Below are positions 1 through 11,027 of a DNA stretch of 64,000 nt, in pieces. The stretch is from Actinernus sp. WN-2022. Its lineage: Eukaryota; Cnidaria; Anthozoa; Actiniaria; Actinernidae. Position 1 is the stretch's first letter. Every line of letters begins with the position of its first letter. The position numbers and the translations under genes are program-made. Location of the stretch: the NCBI GenBank assembly GCA_030867875.1, contig JAOWCC010000936.1:76231032-76295031 (forward strand). Reading direction: 5' to 3'. The notes beneath the pieces were generated by a model, which saw only the letters and a program-made list of their open reading frames with translations, made no database searches and had not been told where the DNA came from.

Positions 1-351
1 ATTATTCTCCATGTCGCCTTTCAATCACAAAAACATCGATATATAGATAATATACACAGTCTGTGAGTTGTTAGTAAAGAAAACAGTTATTTTAGACAAA
101 CTGCTAAATATTTATTCAAATTATTGCAAAGTGGAATGAATTAGATGACGTAAGATCAAGAATCGACCCAGTCTTTTTCTTACGCGGTCATGGGCCAGGA
201 AAGGTCAAATTTTCACCATTTCAAACAAGCATAGAACATAGAGTATTCTCTGTAAGCCAAATTTCTTCACAGAAGTACTCAAAACCTTTCAAAGATTCAC
301 ATGTAAAAAAATTGCAAAATGGGTTAGTTGCACTTTAAGTAAAGCAGTACC
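1..351. other. Non-coding DNA, nothing recognised
   Basis: AT-rich sequence with no ORF of coding character, no repeat structure and no splice-consistent exon that I can see. Confidence 0.5.
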
Positions 352-468
352 TTCTATATTATAAGATGATCCGCGGATCCGGTCGGGTTTTGAACCCTCG
401 ACCTCCTGCACATCAGACTGGAGGCGGTGAATTCGATAAGATTTTGAAATAGCAATTCTATATTATAA
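352..468 (-). repeat. Short tRNA-derived SINE or retro-pseudogene with 13-bp target duplication
   Basis: The 13-bp direct repeat TTCTATATTATAA occurs at 352-364 and 456-468 and brackets about 91 bp. On the minus strand this insert carries a B-box-like GGTTCAAAACC preceded by a GCAGGAGGTCGAG segment, the layout of the 3' half of a tRNA. A similar AGGTCG-GGTTCGAACCC arrangement occurs in the longer SINE at 57,254-57,645. No A box is obvious, so this is probably a 5'-truncated copy. The paired duplications are direct sequence evidence for insertion; the tRNA origin is inference. Confidence 0.55.
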
Positions 469-2069
469 TTGATTGGCTGGGAAGCGACTTCTTGCACAAG
501 CACAATCAGAGACACGGCGAAAGGATCTGCTCGTTTCACACATGGATGAGTTCTCTGTTTTATTTGCACATCAGTGGGGTAGTGTATGAGTGTGTTTTAC
601 GCTCACGTCGTTATCTTAACGAAGCTTTTCCGAATCGATTCGGAAAAAATACGGTTATGGCTTTCGAATTTCGCAGATTTCTCCGTTACTTTTTACGAAG
701 TTTATACGACTAATGATTCGACCGACTTCGGTTATCAGTCGAACGTGTAGGTAGGTTCACACATACTAATCCCTGCTATTGTTCTCAAGCAACCGAACAA
801 TAGGGCATTTCTTGATACGATATATATTGGGAAAGAAGCACACACTTATTTGTAAATTTAGAGCAAGCTTAAACAGGCAGTCCTATACAAAAGAGCCATA
901 GCCAAGCCATAGACACCTTCAATTGTCACTCAGCCTTTGTTGAGTAAACTCTGTTGATTGCTTATCGCGCGAAATTCAAATCAAACACATAAATGTTAAA
1001 CCTCAGAGTAAGTGTTACAGAGTTCGTAAACAGTCATAAAATACCTCCTAAAGTCTTTAATAAACAACTATCTTGCCTCTGCTCACTTTTTGATGGCTTG
1101 TTTTATTTTAAACCCTCATAATTTCGCATTTTAACAGGAGAGGCTGATTCACTCGCCAACATTCTACACTGCTCTGTAATATGAATTTCGAGTTTGCCAT
1201 GCGTAAAAAGAGGAGGGGCTTTTATACCGGAACGTCCTGTTTAAGTAACAGTCCGCGCAAGAGGTAGGCACAATTCTATTGTTCAGATGCAATTTGCTTT
1301 CCCCACTTTAGTATTTTCTGTTTTTCATACTGACAACTCATCAACCCTTAAATGATAAATTTCTGAAATTATATCCACTAAAAATGCATTTTAAAGGTAG
1401 AGTTCTTTTGTGTGAGAACGTTTTGTCCAATCAGAAGAGTGCAAAACAATAACCAAGAAAACGTTCAATTTAAAAATGTTCCCCATATTGAAAGTTCGTC
1501 ATATTGAAAGTTATGAGAGTTTTCACTAGATGCAATTCAAATCTGTTTACAAAATGAGAAAAAATGTTCTTCTTCTTCAATTTTAGATATATTTTAATGT
1601 CTAAGCCAATGAGGTGGAAGATTGAAACAATACCACAATTAGCACCTTTGTACATTCCATGCATAACATATGCCTACCTCTTGCGTGGACCATTACTTAA
1701 GGGGAAATATGAACATTCGTAGTTCTCCTCTTAAGCTAGACGGACTCGCAAGTCAACGCAAGCTTGCGCTCAGACGAACAGGTGACCAAATGGACTCATA
1801 AGTTACGTCGCGAGTAACGCAAGTTTACTTTCCATACATCCGCCATAACTTTCACAGATGTCCGTGATAAATGCGTTTCTTTACCACTTTCGACTTGCAC
1901 TGAACTTGCGTTGGATGCATAGCCAAACGGTGGAAACTTGCATCGACTTGCGTGCGTACGTGAACTCGATAAAGTCGACGAAAGTCACCGCGAGTTTACG
2001 CAAGTGGGTGACCAAACGAAACGCGGAAGTCCACTCACACCAAAAGGAGTCGCACGGCAATCCAGCTAG
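469..2069. other. Intergenic DNA with a 22-bp palindrome and a possible heptamer-rich MITE
   Basis: No convincing gene. A perfect 22-bp palindrome lies at 626-647 (core CCGAATCGATTCGG). At about 1,740-2,020 the heptamer CGCAAGT and its complement ACTTGCG recur at least five times in both orientations near two GTGACCAAA blocks. Such subterminal repeats are typical of non-autonomous DNA transposons, but I could not define ends or a target duplication. The short ORFs here look random. Confidence 0.4.
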
Positions 2070-5000
2070 CTATAATCTAGTGTCGAGGGACCGGTTTCTG
2101 GAAGGCAAGGGGGACTCCAGGGTATCGATGGGAATACGGCCCTTTTGTTTTAACTGCATGGAATCTGCTTGTCTGTTGGACGATTTCATTCTAGCAAAGA
2201 GTCCTTTGTAGAGATGTCTTGCCCGTTCGCTGAGTGCAAAAGCCACCGCGATGTAGACACCTTGTATGGTGTTGAGGAGCACGAATGGGTACCACAATGG
2301 CTTCCAACCGAACGCAGCTGCAAAGCCAAAGACCCACGTGAACCCCATCACTGCTCCAATACGCACGTAAATTCCAAAATGCCGTTTGGTCTGGGAATGT
2401 TCTGTTACAATTCTGGTTTGATTTGCTGTCGCCTTAATGGCTTTCACTGTTAAAACATAAAATGTTGTGTTGAATATAAGCACAAGACCAACTGGAATAC
2501 CGAATACGTACAAAGTAACCATCCCATGGTGGATCCAGCATACCACGTGAGAACCGTAACCAATGGTAACTGTTTTTGATTGGTCGAGAGCAACACAGAC
2601 ACCAACATAAAGCATTGTGAGAAGCCATCCAACTGCCATGTAGCGAAGAGAATGAATGAGCTTTTGACGGTTGGAATTGGCCAATGCGCGACGATGTCTG
2701 GTGGAGAAAGCCCTCCAAGTGTCGAAGGCGATGATTGACGTCCAAATGAAGGAGACGAGGAAGAAATAGTGAAGCAAGACAGCAATTGAGGTGCAGGTGA
2801 TTAACGACTGTGTCTGTCCACCACCCACAGTCCACAGTAGCTGTGCCAACAGGATTGAAATACTTAGGTTCATAAGGTTAATACCGGGCTTTGTGCGAAG
2901 CTCACTAAACAAGGAATATGTCATCAGCACAAAGCTGAGAGCTACAATGGACATTATCATACCAGTGAAGGTAATAGCCGTCAGTATGGAATCGTCTTTT
3001 ACTTGCATAGCCTTTACATACGTTGTAGAGAAGTTTGTACAAACCCAAACTGTCCCGTTTTTGTAGACATATTGAGAGAAATCATAAATTTGCTTGGAGG
3101 CATTCACAAGGATAGATCTGTTTGTCAACATGGTAAATTCAGTCTCCTTCATAGAGACATACACACCCGAACAGTTGGCTGTAAGGCGGGAATGGCATAC
3201 AAATATGAGTCCGTTTGACTGAAGTGAAGTTTCATTCTTATAGTAGTCCTTGGATTGGATAGTCTCGCTCGATTCGTTGAGGTATACCGCTGACTTCGTG
3301 TCCGGAAGCACCGTATATTCATGGCGCTGGTACAGTTTCAAACGAACACAGGTTAAACGTCGTTTCGTTGTCTTGAATACGGCGAAGATGGTCCCATTAA
3401 CGCTGACATTAAATGGCGCATCGAAGTCCAAAACACGGTTAAAGTTGAGGCGTGTTTCAGCTGATCTTCTTTTCCTGCTTCTTGCAACGGTAGCAAAATT
3501 TAGCTGAATATCAAACAGTAAATTGTATTGATTCAAAATCACATACCTGAATGCAATGTTTGATATCAGCGTTATGTTTATGTCAAAGGTTTTACTAAAA
3601 GCAACTCCAAAATTCAAATCCTTAAAACGGTCTCTTAAATTCCTCTCTGCGTTTTCGTTAGGCGGCGGGATGGGAGCTGCAGCTTGAAGCCACAGGAGAA
3701 TTCTATACTCGTCAAAGTTTGAAAATCGGGGGGGAGCAATATTCCCTGCCCGACATACCTCTAAATAATGATCATATACTGGCGCCTTAGAAGGGCAAGC
3801 TGTTTTTGTAGAACTGGCCCTTGGAGGTTGGTTATTGTTCCCAAAGTTAAAAATCAGAGAGAACGGTTTGATCGATGGTAAAATGCCTGTGGGTGGCAGA
3901 CGTGGAATTGCTGGGCCACAAATCGCACCTTTTTTACCACTACAGTCTCCACAGTGAATGTTCTTAAAATTTTCTCCATCAATGTGAACTACTCCCGTTT
4001 TACCGTTGATACATTTTTCGGTTTTGTCTCGCGGGGTTTTCTCGGAACAGGAAGACTCGAGCGTAAGGCAATATCGTCTTGGATTGTTTGTTGATGGTTT
4101 CCAATCCATGTTTCTGGTACAGTAATTAAACATAAAGTCCAGTTTCTTTTTATTGTTAAGTTGTTCTAGTGGTGCAACGTCACAGCCAAAGGACAGGCCA
4201 TAGGTGTGGAGATCACTCGGACAAACTCCATTGCACTGTGCGCAATAACGATTGCGATAAACTGTACCATTTGTACTATAAACAGGCAAAGAATTGAGGT
4301 AGTTTTGCCTTGTCATTTGGAATCTAGAGTCCGAACGATACTTACATTGAAATGAGGTATCATCTCTTGGCCAAGCAGGTGAACACGATCCGATCATCCA
4401 AATCCCCTGAGTCCCTCTAACAGTTTTGAAATTTCTGGAAGCGAAACACTTCCACTGTCCCCATTCTTGCGGTACCTCTATCTGCTCCATACCTTTTCTC
4501 AGTTGATTATCAGAGTTATTAAGTTTGCTACGGGAGTTTTCTGTTACGTTAGACAAGCAGTAGTGTTCGAAGTCTGCACAACAATCGCGAAAATGAAGAC
4601 AATTCTTGTCACAAAAACACGTCAGTACATCTTTTCGCCAAACGCGCCATGACTTGCGACAGCTGTTATTACAGGACAACGCCTCGGGACACACAAGATT
4701 ATCTGAAGGACTGGCTGTTTGGTTCCCTGAAACAAGTGATGGTTCCTGTCTCAAAGAGCGTTTTCGTCTTCTTGTTTGAGGGCCTTCTGGTAATTTGTGA
4801 AAAGAGTTTTCTTGATTGCCATCGAAAGGCGCTGGGCCATGAGAATCGGAAATGACATTTGAATACTTGGTTGCGCTTCGGTAAGATATATCATGAAAGC
4901 TAAGATGGTCTTTTGAAAACTTTAATTTCTTGGACTCATCTTCGTTTAAATGCTGTCCTCTAACTTGTTGTCGGCCTTGAGTTGTGTCTGCATTTTTCTC

Positions 5001-5348
5001 AATCGGATTCTTTGTTTCATCATGCGTATTGATATGGCTGACTGCCGACATTTTCAAATCGATTTTGCTTTTTCTATCAGAGTTTAAGTTCCCGTTTTGG
5101 GTTTTCTTGTTTTCATCCCTCAAATACGCATTAACATCATCGACATACTCACTTACTGATCCTGGATTCACGATTTCCTTCTTCTTGTTGGCTTCAGAGA
5201 TTTGGTTCTCCTTGGTAGGAAGGTTTTCAATCTTAGCAACATCAGAAGAAACCTTAATTCCTCGATTAAGTGCAGTAGTATTATCGTGAGCCAGGGACAA
5301 CACATTTGCCACGTAAGCGAACACGACAAGTTCTAAGAGGTAGTTCAT
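2070..5348 (-). CDS. Class-B-like 7TM receptor (adhesion/methuselah-like) with somatomedin-B-like module
   Basis: An intact 1,092-codon single-exon ORF. Residues 1-20 form a hydrophobic signal peptide. A long, charged, Asn-rich extracellular stretch follows, with a furin-like RRRKR site at 193-197. Residues 220-264 hold nine cysteines ending in the pattern CFCDKNC...DCC...C, the signature of a somatomedin-B fold. A second Cys-rich, N-glycosylation-rich ectodomain runs to about 780, and residues 788-1045 contain seven hydrophobic helices typical of secretin-like (class B) GPCRs. A Ser/Arg-containing cytoplasmic tail ends the protein. It should act at the plasma membrane as a receptor; the ligand cannot be told. 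I see no canonical GPS cleavage motif before TM1, so a methuselah-like reading is as good as adhesion-GPCR. The lack of introns suggests an old retrocopy or a lineage-specific intronless family. The start is the first ATG of the frame and precedes a good signal peptide. Confidence 0.85.
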   Translation of the reverse strand: MNYLLELVVFAYVANVLSLAHDNTTALNRGIKVSSDVAKIENLPTKENQISEANKKKEIVNPGSVSEYVDDVNAYLRDENKKTQNGNLNSDRKSKIDLKMSAVSHINTHDETKNPIEKNADTTQGRQQVRGQHLNEDESKKLKFSKDHLSFHDISYRSATKYSNVISDSHGPAPFDGNQENSFHKLPEGPQTRRRKRSLRQEPSLVSGNQTASPSDNLVCPEALSCNNSCRKSWRVWRKDVLTCFCDKNCLHFRDCCADFEHYCLSNVTENSRSKLNNSDNQLRKGMEQIEVPQEWGQWKCFASRNFKTVRGTQGIWMIGSCSPAWPRDDTSFQCKYRSDSRFQMTRQNYLNSLPVYSTNGTVYRNRYCAQCNGVCPSDLHTYGLSFGCDVAPLEQLNNKKKLDFMFNYCTRNMDWKPSTNNPRRYCLTLESSCSEKTPRDKTEKCINGKTGVVHIDGENFKNIHCGDCSGKKGAICGPAIPRLPPTGILPSIKPFSLIFNFGNNNQPPRASSTKTACPSKAPVYDHYLEVCRAGNIAPPRFSNFDEYRILLWLQAAAPIPPPNENAERNLRDRFKDLNFGVAFSKTFDINITLISNIAFRYVILNQYNLLFDIQLNFATVARSRKRRSAETRLNFNRVLDFDAPFNVSVNGTIFAVFKTTKRRLTCVRLKLYQRHEYTVLPDTKSAVYLNESSETIQSKDYYKNETSLQSNGLIFVCHSRLTANCSGVYVSMKETEFTMLTNRSILVNASKQIYDFSQYVYKNGTVWVCTNFSTTYVKAMQVKDDSILTAITFTGMIMSIVALSFVLMTYSLFSELRTKPGINLMNLSISILLAQLLWTVGGGQTQSLITCTSIAVLLHYFFLVSFIWTSIIAFDTWRAFSTRHRRALANSNRQKLIHSLRYMAVGWLLTMLYVGVCVALDQSKTVTIGYGSHVVCWIHHGMVTLYVFGIPVGLVLIFNTTFYVLTVKAIKATANQTRIVTEHSQTKRHFGIYVRIGAVMGFTWVFGFAAAFGWKPLWYPFVLLNTIQGVYIAVAFALSERARHLYKGLFARMKSSNRQADSMQLKQKGRIPIDTLESPLPSRNRSLDTRL

Positions 5349-8293
5349 CGTCGAAGGGTAACACCAAAACTTTAGATAAAGCGATGATAAACCTTGGTAA
5401 TTCTCAACTTCTGCTGTTGTTGAACATTCTCAATATAATCTTCTTTCTTACTCTCTGTCCACTTCATATCGAGAGTCCTTACGTTAATGTATGCATGGCT
5501 CGTAATGTTTCTAACGTCAACCCATTCAGTGTGATGTAATGGTTGATAGCACTCGCTGAATATACACGGCGCGTCCCACTTCGGCAGTTGTGTCTACATA
5601 TTATTCCACCGCCGCTGCATGGGTTATTTTATGTACATTTTTTTAATTTTTTTTTATTACTTTTCTGCACGCTTTCAGGGATGAGTTTTAAAGTTTGGCT
5701 ACATTTTGACTCCATATTATTAACAGCCGGTTTATAAAACTATAAACTAGGCAAGAGCCATTTTTCTTCAATTAATTATTACATTTATTAAATGAGGATG
5801 AGTCAACAAAATGTCACTTAAAATCGTGTTGTGTACCGATTCACAAGTCATATACAACAGAAATATTAAAAACTGCTGCCAGGGAAGTGTTAAGGAATGA
5901 TTCGCCTAAGAACTAATGATCCTCACGGACAATTTTGTTTAAATTTAGTTCTCTCTGAGATCGATGTTACAAGTAGTAGAAAACATAGGAAACTGTGTGC
6001 TGTTGGCCAGGTTTGCTGTGAAAACTTTAAAAAAATCTAGCCAATAGGAAAGGGGAAGACAAAAAAATATTTGAATGACAAATTTAAGAACTTTCCTCAC
6101 GGACGATTTTCTTTGAAATCAAACAAGTTAGTTTGGTCAAAACTAAATTGAAACTAAATTAAAGACATTGTCGTTTATTTGACTCTCAAGCTTCCAGTTC
6201 ATAATATGTATCTACGAATGTTTGACAACATTTCAACTAAATTTGACTTACTGCGAAGAGCACAGTTAGTATTAGGAAACCTAAATACGTCACTATTTAT
6301 TAGATAATTACTGAGGGCGCAGACCGAAGCTGACTGCAATATTTTTAATAATACTGTTGGCCTCAGTAATGGCTCTATTATAGTTATTGTTCCTTATGCA
6401 GTTCCATTGTTCTGTCTCTGCGCTATATCAGAGATTAAAGCCGCGTTTTCTATATTGTTCTTGCATACACAAAACAACGAAATTAGTACATATTGTCTAT
6501 CATTTCAGGTAGGAATTGCTGTACAATAAACCTTTGGGAAGCATTGTTTGCCAAGCAAAGGTTGATCCCAAGGTTTCCATTGTTATTTTCTCTTGGGTAG
6601 AGGAGCGGACTTCGAGTCACACTCGGTACGCTGGTTTTTATTTCCATCGTTTCCTTAGCTTCTACTAGTATACATTATATATCTTTGATGTCCCTGTTAA
6701 GTTATCGGTAGATAATAATTCTGGCAGCAAACTGATATTGATAATAGTGAAGCTAGTCAACAAATTCTGGTAATTAAAGTGCGCTTTTGCAATCTCTGAT
6801 ATGGTGCAGAGAGAACAATGGAGTTGGATGAGGAATAGTAACTATTATAAGAGGAAGTGAGGCGATCCATATCTTCAAGCGCCTGATTTGCATATCGAAA
6901 CAACGAGAATGAACCGAGGCATCCAGTACTATTCCCACCCTCCCTGTAAACAAACTAAGAGCTGTCAAGATGCTCTTCGACAATGTCCTTGACATAATTA
7001 ATGGCGTTTATAGGGGCGTAGCTAAACGTTTACAAGGTATACGTACAGCGCTAGCTTGGCCGTGACGAGCTGCGAAGGTGCGAGGCTCTAGGGAGTCTGG
7101 GTACATCCCTCCCCTCTCCCCATTTTTATTCAACTCTAGAGTCTCGGAAATGCTATTTCCAGCATTCTACAGGATATATTTGCCAAGAAATCCATAGTAT
7201 TATAACATGTTACGCATTTTCGGTGTTTTATTAGCCAGTAAGTATTTTAGTCACAATCGCAGCATCGTGTGAAGGCGGGTAGTCTAAATTGAATTTTTGC
7301 TCAGATTACAAATGTACGCACGTGCGTATAGGGTAACTATACCCTTGGTTTAAAGCTTTTTAGAACGCTCTTAAAGACCCAGGACGGACCATTACGCTTT
7401 GCGCGCTTAGACGCTGGCCGCCATCTTTTGTCAGAGTCGAAAAATGCACTCTTTTCGATCGCTCTGTGCAATGCACTTCCATCGGCCGTTTTTCCAATCT
7501 GACTTTCAGTATATTTATTTTCACATATTGCGAAATTGTAAGGCATCATTTCTGTGGCATTTTAAAGACATTTAGGTTGTAATGTAGGTGAATTACGAAG
7601 GATGTGATGTATGTTTATGCACTAGTCAATTGAAACCCCGGCCCCCCGACCCCCGGGACATAGCGGAGCATTAACGGGGACATGGCCGTGGAATAACGCA
7701 CATTTAACGCTGCATTTTTCCGGTGGAGCGGGGAAAGTAACGATTCCACTTGCACTGGCTGGAGTGGTCAAAGAGCAAAGGGACCATTTTACTATCCTGA
7801 CACGTTGCAAGTCAATGCTGGAGAAGTGCAGTGGATTTTCTAAGCGTATTTTTTGACGGGCCGATGGGCATGATGTGGGAGTTTGTCTGTAATTACATGT
7901 ATGTGAACCTTCGCCTTCGGCGGACTGAACTGAAGCAACAACAAACTATATAAATGAATGGTAAAATGACAGAGTACTGTTAGTTTATTACAACAATTTA
8001 CCAGAGACTTTTCTAAATTTACAACTAAATTAATTATTATAGTTGAAACATGGTACTGCTCTACAAAAAGGAATGAATTTTATAGTAAAAATATTGTAGG
8101 TGAGAAAGCCAAGAATCCTTCCACCCACCTGCAAGAATGAGGTGGCAAGAATATAGCCCAAACATTTGAGAGACTGTTGGGAAGGACAATATTAGAAACG
8201 TCACAGTATAGCAAAGTAGTTTGATAAAAAAATTGATTCTAACTATAGAGTGGCAAACTGGGACAATTGGGGTGTTTATAATGCTTATACTTA
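5349..8293. other. Intergenic region, no gene recognised
   Basis: About 2.9 kb of AT-rich DNA. ORFs are all under 80 codons with no recognisable domain. The region upstream of the receptor ATG (5,349 onward) should hold its promoter, but I see no motif I would defend. A GC-richer patch at 7,620-7,830 reads open on the minus strand for about 62 codons and may be a transposon fragment. Confidence 0.45.
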
Positions 8294-9013
8294 CGGTGGC
8301 CCGGTCAGGTTACCACGTTACCACGTTACCACGATAGAGCCTATCGTGGTAACGTGGTTTTGAACGAAATTCAAAACCACGTTACCACGTTACCACGTTA
8401 GGAAAGTCCGCATGGAACTGGGCCTCGAAGCACATGGTTGACAAAAATGACTGATATAATGGCAAAGCCTCGTATTTTAGTTAGTTTTCTTTTTGTTTTA
8501 TGGTTTCCGTTGAGCAGTAGTCAACAGAGAATCCCGATTCCACCAGATTTTCCGATATCAACGCATTTGAATGGTTAGCATGTTATATACTGCTGTGTTT
8601 ATTTCAAAGATCCCTCAACGATTGAGACATTTTAAATTTTAATCAGTTGTCAGTGGCAGTGGTAAGCTTATATATATGATAAAAACAATTACATTTATAG
8701 GAGGGTCTTTTTGTATTGTAGTGCAGGACGTCATACGTGAATATTTCACTGCAGGCTACCCATATACGCTTATATTATCTCTGTTGCTCACATATCATGC
8801 AGTCAGGATGAGGTTAGTCTTGTAAAGTTTAAAGTCGCTCGATTCACTGCCTTCCTTACACTCCGCCATTTTGTTAACCATGTGCTTCGAGGCCCAGTTC
8901 CACGCGGACTTATCTAACGTGGTAACGTGGTTTTGAATTTCGTTCAAAACCACGTTACCACGATAGGCTCTATCGTGGTAACGTGGTAACGTGGTAACCT
9001 GACCGGGCCACTG
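8294..9013. mobile_element. 720-bp TIR element with satellite-like termini
   Basis: The first and last roughly 150 bp are inverted copies of each other. Outer ends read GGTGGCCCGGTCAGG and its complement at about 9,000-9,011. Just inside are repeats of ACGTGGTAAC and a nested palindrome around CGATAGAGCCTATCG at about 8,330-8,345 and again at 8,960-8,976. The arms extend to about 8,449 and 8,868 (GAGGCCCAGTTCC and so on). The central 420 bp is not repeated elsewhere in the window and contains a short coding-like exon. It has the form of a non-autonomous cut-and-paste transposon; no clear target duplication was found, so the superfamily is not assigned. Confidence 0.8.
8459..8573 (+). CDS. Possible captured first exon encoding a signal peptide
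   Basis: Inside the TIR element at 8,294-9,013 an ATG at 8,459 opens a short frame: a basic start (MAKPR), a strong hydrophobic core of about 13 residues (ILVSFLFVLWFPL), a small-residue SSSQ cleavage-like region and a Pro-rich tail. The frame reaches G|GTTAGC at 8,573-8,574, an acceptable 5' splice site, and stops three bases later if not spliced. This is what exon 1 of a secreted-protein gene looks like. No downstream exon is present within the element, so it would be a gene fragment picked up by the transposon. Coding status is inference; chance is possible for so short a frame. Confidence 0.35.
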
Positions 9014-10056
9014 TAACTAGCATGTTTTCATAAACAATCCTCAGGATTATATCATTGCTTCAAACAAGGGCTCTGCTCTATAGTTTTCAAGTTTTAGGAA
9101 AAAGGGATAAAATACTGGAGTGAGATTAAAATAATGACAAAACTTCAGTCATATTAACTTTATCCTTCCCTCTTCATTTCTGGCCTTGTAGTCATATAAT
9201 ACATGATCCCAGCTATCTACTGAAGGGAGGGGGGATCTGCAGCAAGAATGGTGTATGCAATTTGTTTTGGTATTTCAGTAGTTCTAATTGGAAAATAAAT
9301 CAGAGAACAATAAGATAACTAGCTCTAAACATGGCAATTCATTAAGGTTTTGGTAAAAGTGCTGAAATAAAAAAAAACCCTAATGTTTCATACACCCTAC
9401 TTACTGTCACCATTTCAATCATTACTCATATCTTCAACATGTGTTATGAAGGTACATGTAACTCCAGTACAATATTGGCAAATAAATGTTGCCTGGTTAA
9501 AAACATACTATTGATTTTGAGGATCAGTGTTATCTTCCCCCAGAGTTAAAAACTGCAAATGTTTTTTTTGTGGTCCAATATTTCACTGGCAACCAATTGG
9601 CTAGGGCCAATATTATTTATGCTGCCATTTTACCTCTACTTTGCATTAAGCATCCAAACATTCTTCCCAAACTGACCGAGGCCTGTCCACAGCCCCAAGT
9701 TTAGCCTCAAAGGAGGCTCTTGTTTGTATATTTCTGATTTACCTGACAGAAGTGATATAGATATTTACCCCATGCCATGAAAAATACAGCGAGTCAGAAG
9801 TCTGGAAAGCTGTTGCACATTTGGCGGTATCCCACAGGTTGTATCAAATGTTTTTTTTCCACCACCATGTACTTTATGTGAATTCACCACAATATTTTGG
9901 AAGGAAAACTGGAATATGTGATGCAGCACATGTGCCAGGTGAGGTCACAGTTCCTTATTTAGATTGGCATGGGATAAACCTAGGATGGGGGTGTGCCACT
10001 GAACCCTGGAAACCCTTACCCTTTTCCAGACCAAGAAATTGTATTTTTGCAACGGA
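9014..10056. other. Non-coding DNA, nothing recognised
   Basis: No ORF with domain character, no repeats above background, and no consistent exon boundaries. Confidence 0.45.
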
Positions 10057-10217
10057 CGTTACTAAAACCAGGAATGAGGAATGGGGAATGGGGAATGGGG
10101 AATGGGGAATGGGGAATGGGGAATGGGGAATGGGGAATGGGGAATGAAGGAATGGGGGATTGGGGCGAGCGGTCAGCGGTGATACCATGTAAAAGTGTCA
10201 TGGCGGCTGATATTTGT
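10057..10217 (+). repeat. Short copy of dispersed element with (GGGGAAT)n minisatellite core
   Basis: About 9-10 tandem copies of the heptamer GGGGAAT at roughly 10,078-10,145 are flanked by GACGTTACTAAAACCAGG on one side and GGGGCGAGCGGTCAGCGGTG...GTCATGGCGGCTGATATTTGT on the other. The same two flanks, inverted, bracket a much longer array at 38,357-38,637. Core and flanks therefore move as one unit and the heptamer count varies. Long ORFs across it encode only a repeated heptapeptide and are artefacts. Confidence 0.85.
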
Positions 10218-10688
10218 CGATCAGCGGTCAGCAAGAACATTTCTGAAGCAGCGCGGCCAACCGTCAAAACCTCGAGGCCTGACAAACTGCTTTAGAAGTC
10301 CCCAAATCACCCCAAAACCACTCACAGAACTTCATTAAGTATCAATCTTTTATTATTGAAGATTTATTTCGTAGGAATCGGAAAAGAGAATTCACAAGGA
10401 GCAATTATGTAAACTCTTCTGAGATCGCTTATGAAACATACCACAGGTAACCCAAAAAGCGGGAAATATATGTCGAGTCTGGGCTGCCTGTGCTTTAATA
10501 TGTTGAGTTGCGATATTTCAAAAATAGCTACACTTGGTTTTAAACTTTAATAGTTGAAGAGATTAAGCATTTAATTAGTGCAATTTTCAGAAGTACATGT
10601 AAGCTTATACAGTTGTTTCTTTAGTGTTTTAAGCTTAAATATAGTCTTATTCAATTCTTAGCTTTAATATCTGTCATTGTGTAGGTAA
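10218..10688. other. Non-coding DNA, nothing recognised
   Basis: AT-rich sequence upstream of a LINE tail. No ORF or exon that I can support. Confidence 0.4.
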
Positions 10689-11008
10689 TAATAATAATAA
10701 TAATAATACAAATATTTACAGAGGGTGCCACAATCACCCGAAGGTGTTTTTCATGAGGGCCCTCTACTCTAAGTAAACATAATATTAAAAACATGTATAC
10801 TTTAAAAACTGAAAAACTATAATATTATTTTAGAAACTACTTTAAGAATTTACTAATGAAATATAACTATGCATAAAAATTCCAAAAACCAAGTTTAAAT
10901 TGAGCTAATGTGTTAGCTTGAGTAATTATAGAAGGTAAATTATTCCAATCTTGAATAAAATGGTAGCCAGTTCTCTGTTGTCTCCATTTAAGAATTAAGC
11001 CATGTGAT
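10689..11008 (-). mobile_element. 3' end fragment of a LINE (minus strand)
   Basis: The low-coordinate end is an (ATA)n tract at 10,689-10,711, the simple-repeat tail expected at a CR1/L2-type LINE 3' end. Reading the minus strand from about 11,003, a frame encodes a short segment with WRQQRTGYHFIQDWNNLPS followed by a stop near 10,871, resembling the C-terminal tail of LINE reverse-transcriptase polyproteins (W-N-x-LP motif). It is 5'-truncated and dead, and sits just before exon 1 of the MULE-like gene. Confidence 0.6.
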
Positions 11009-11027
11009 TTCATCTTTTTATTTACAG

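Noticed and set aside
2700..2835. Overlapping short frames opposite the receptor
   Set aside because: Shadow frames within a clear 1,092-codon gene.
7337..7810. Two short minus-strand frames with coding-like look
   Set aside because: Below 75 codons, no domain, no exon boundaries; at most transposon fragments.
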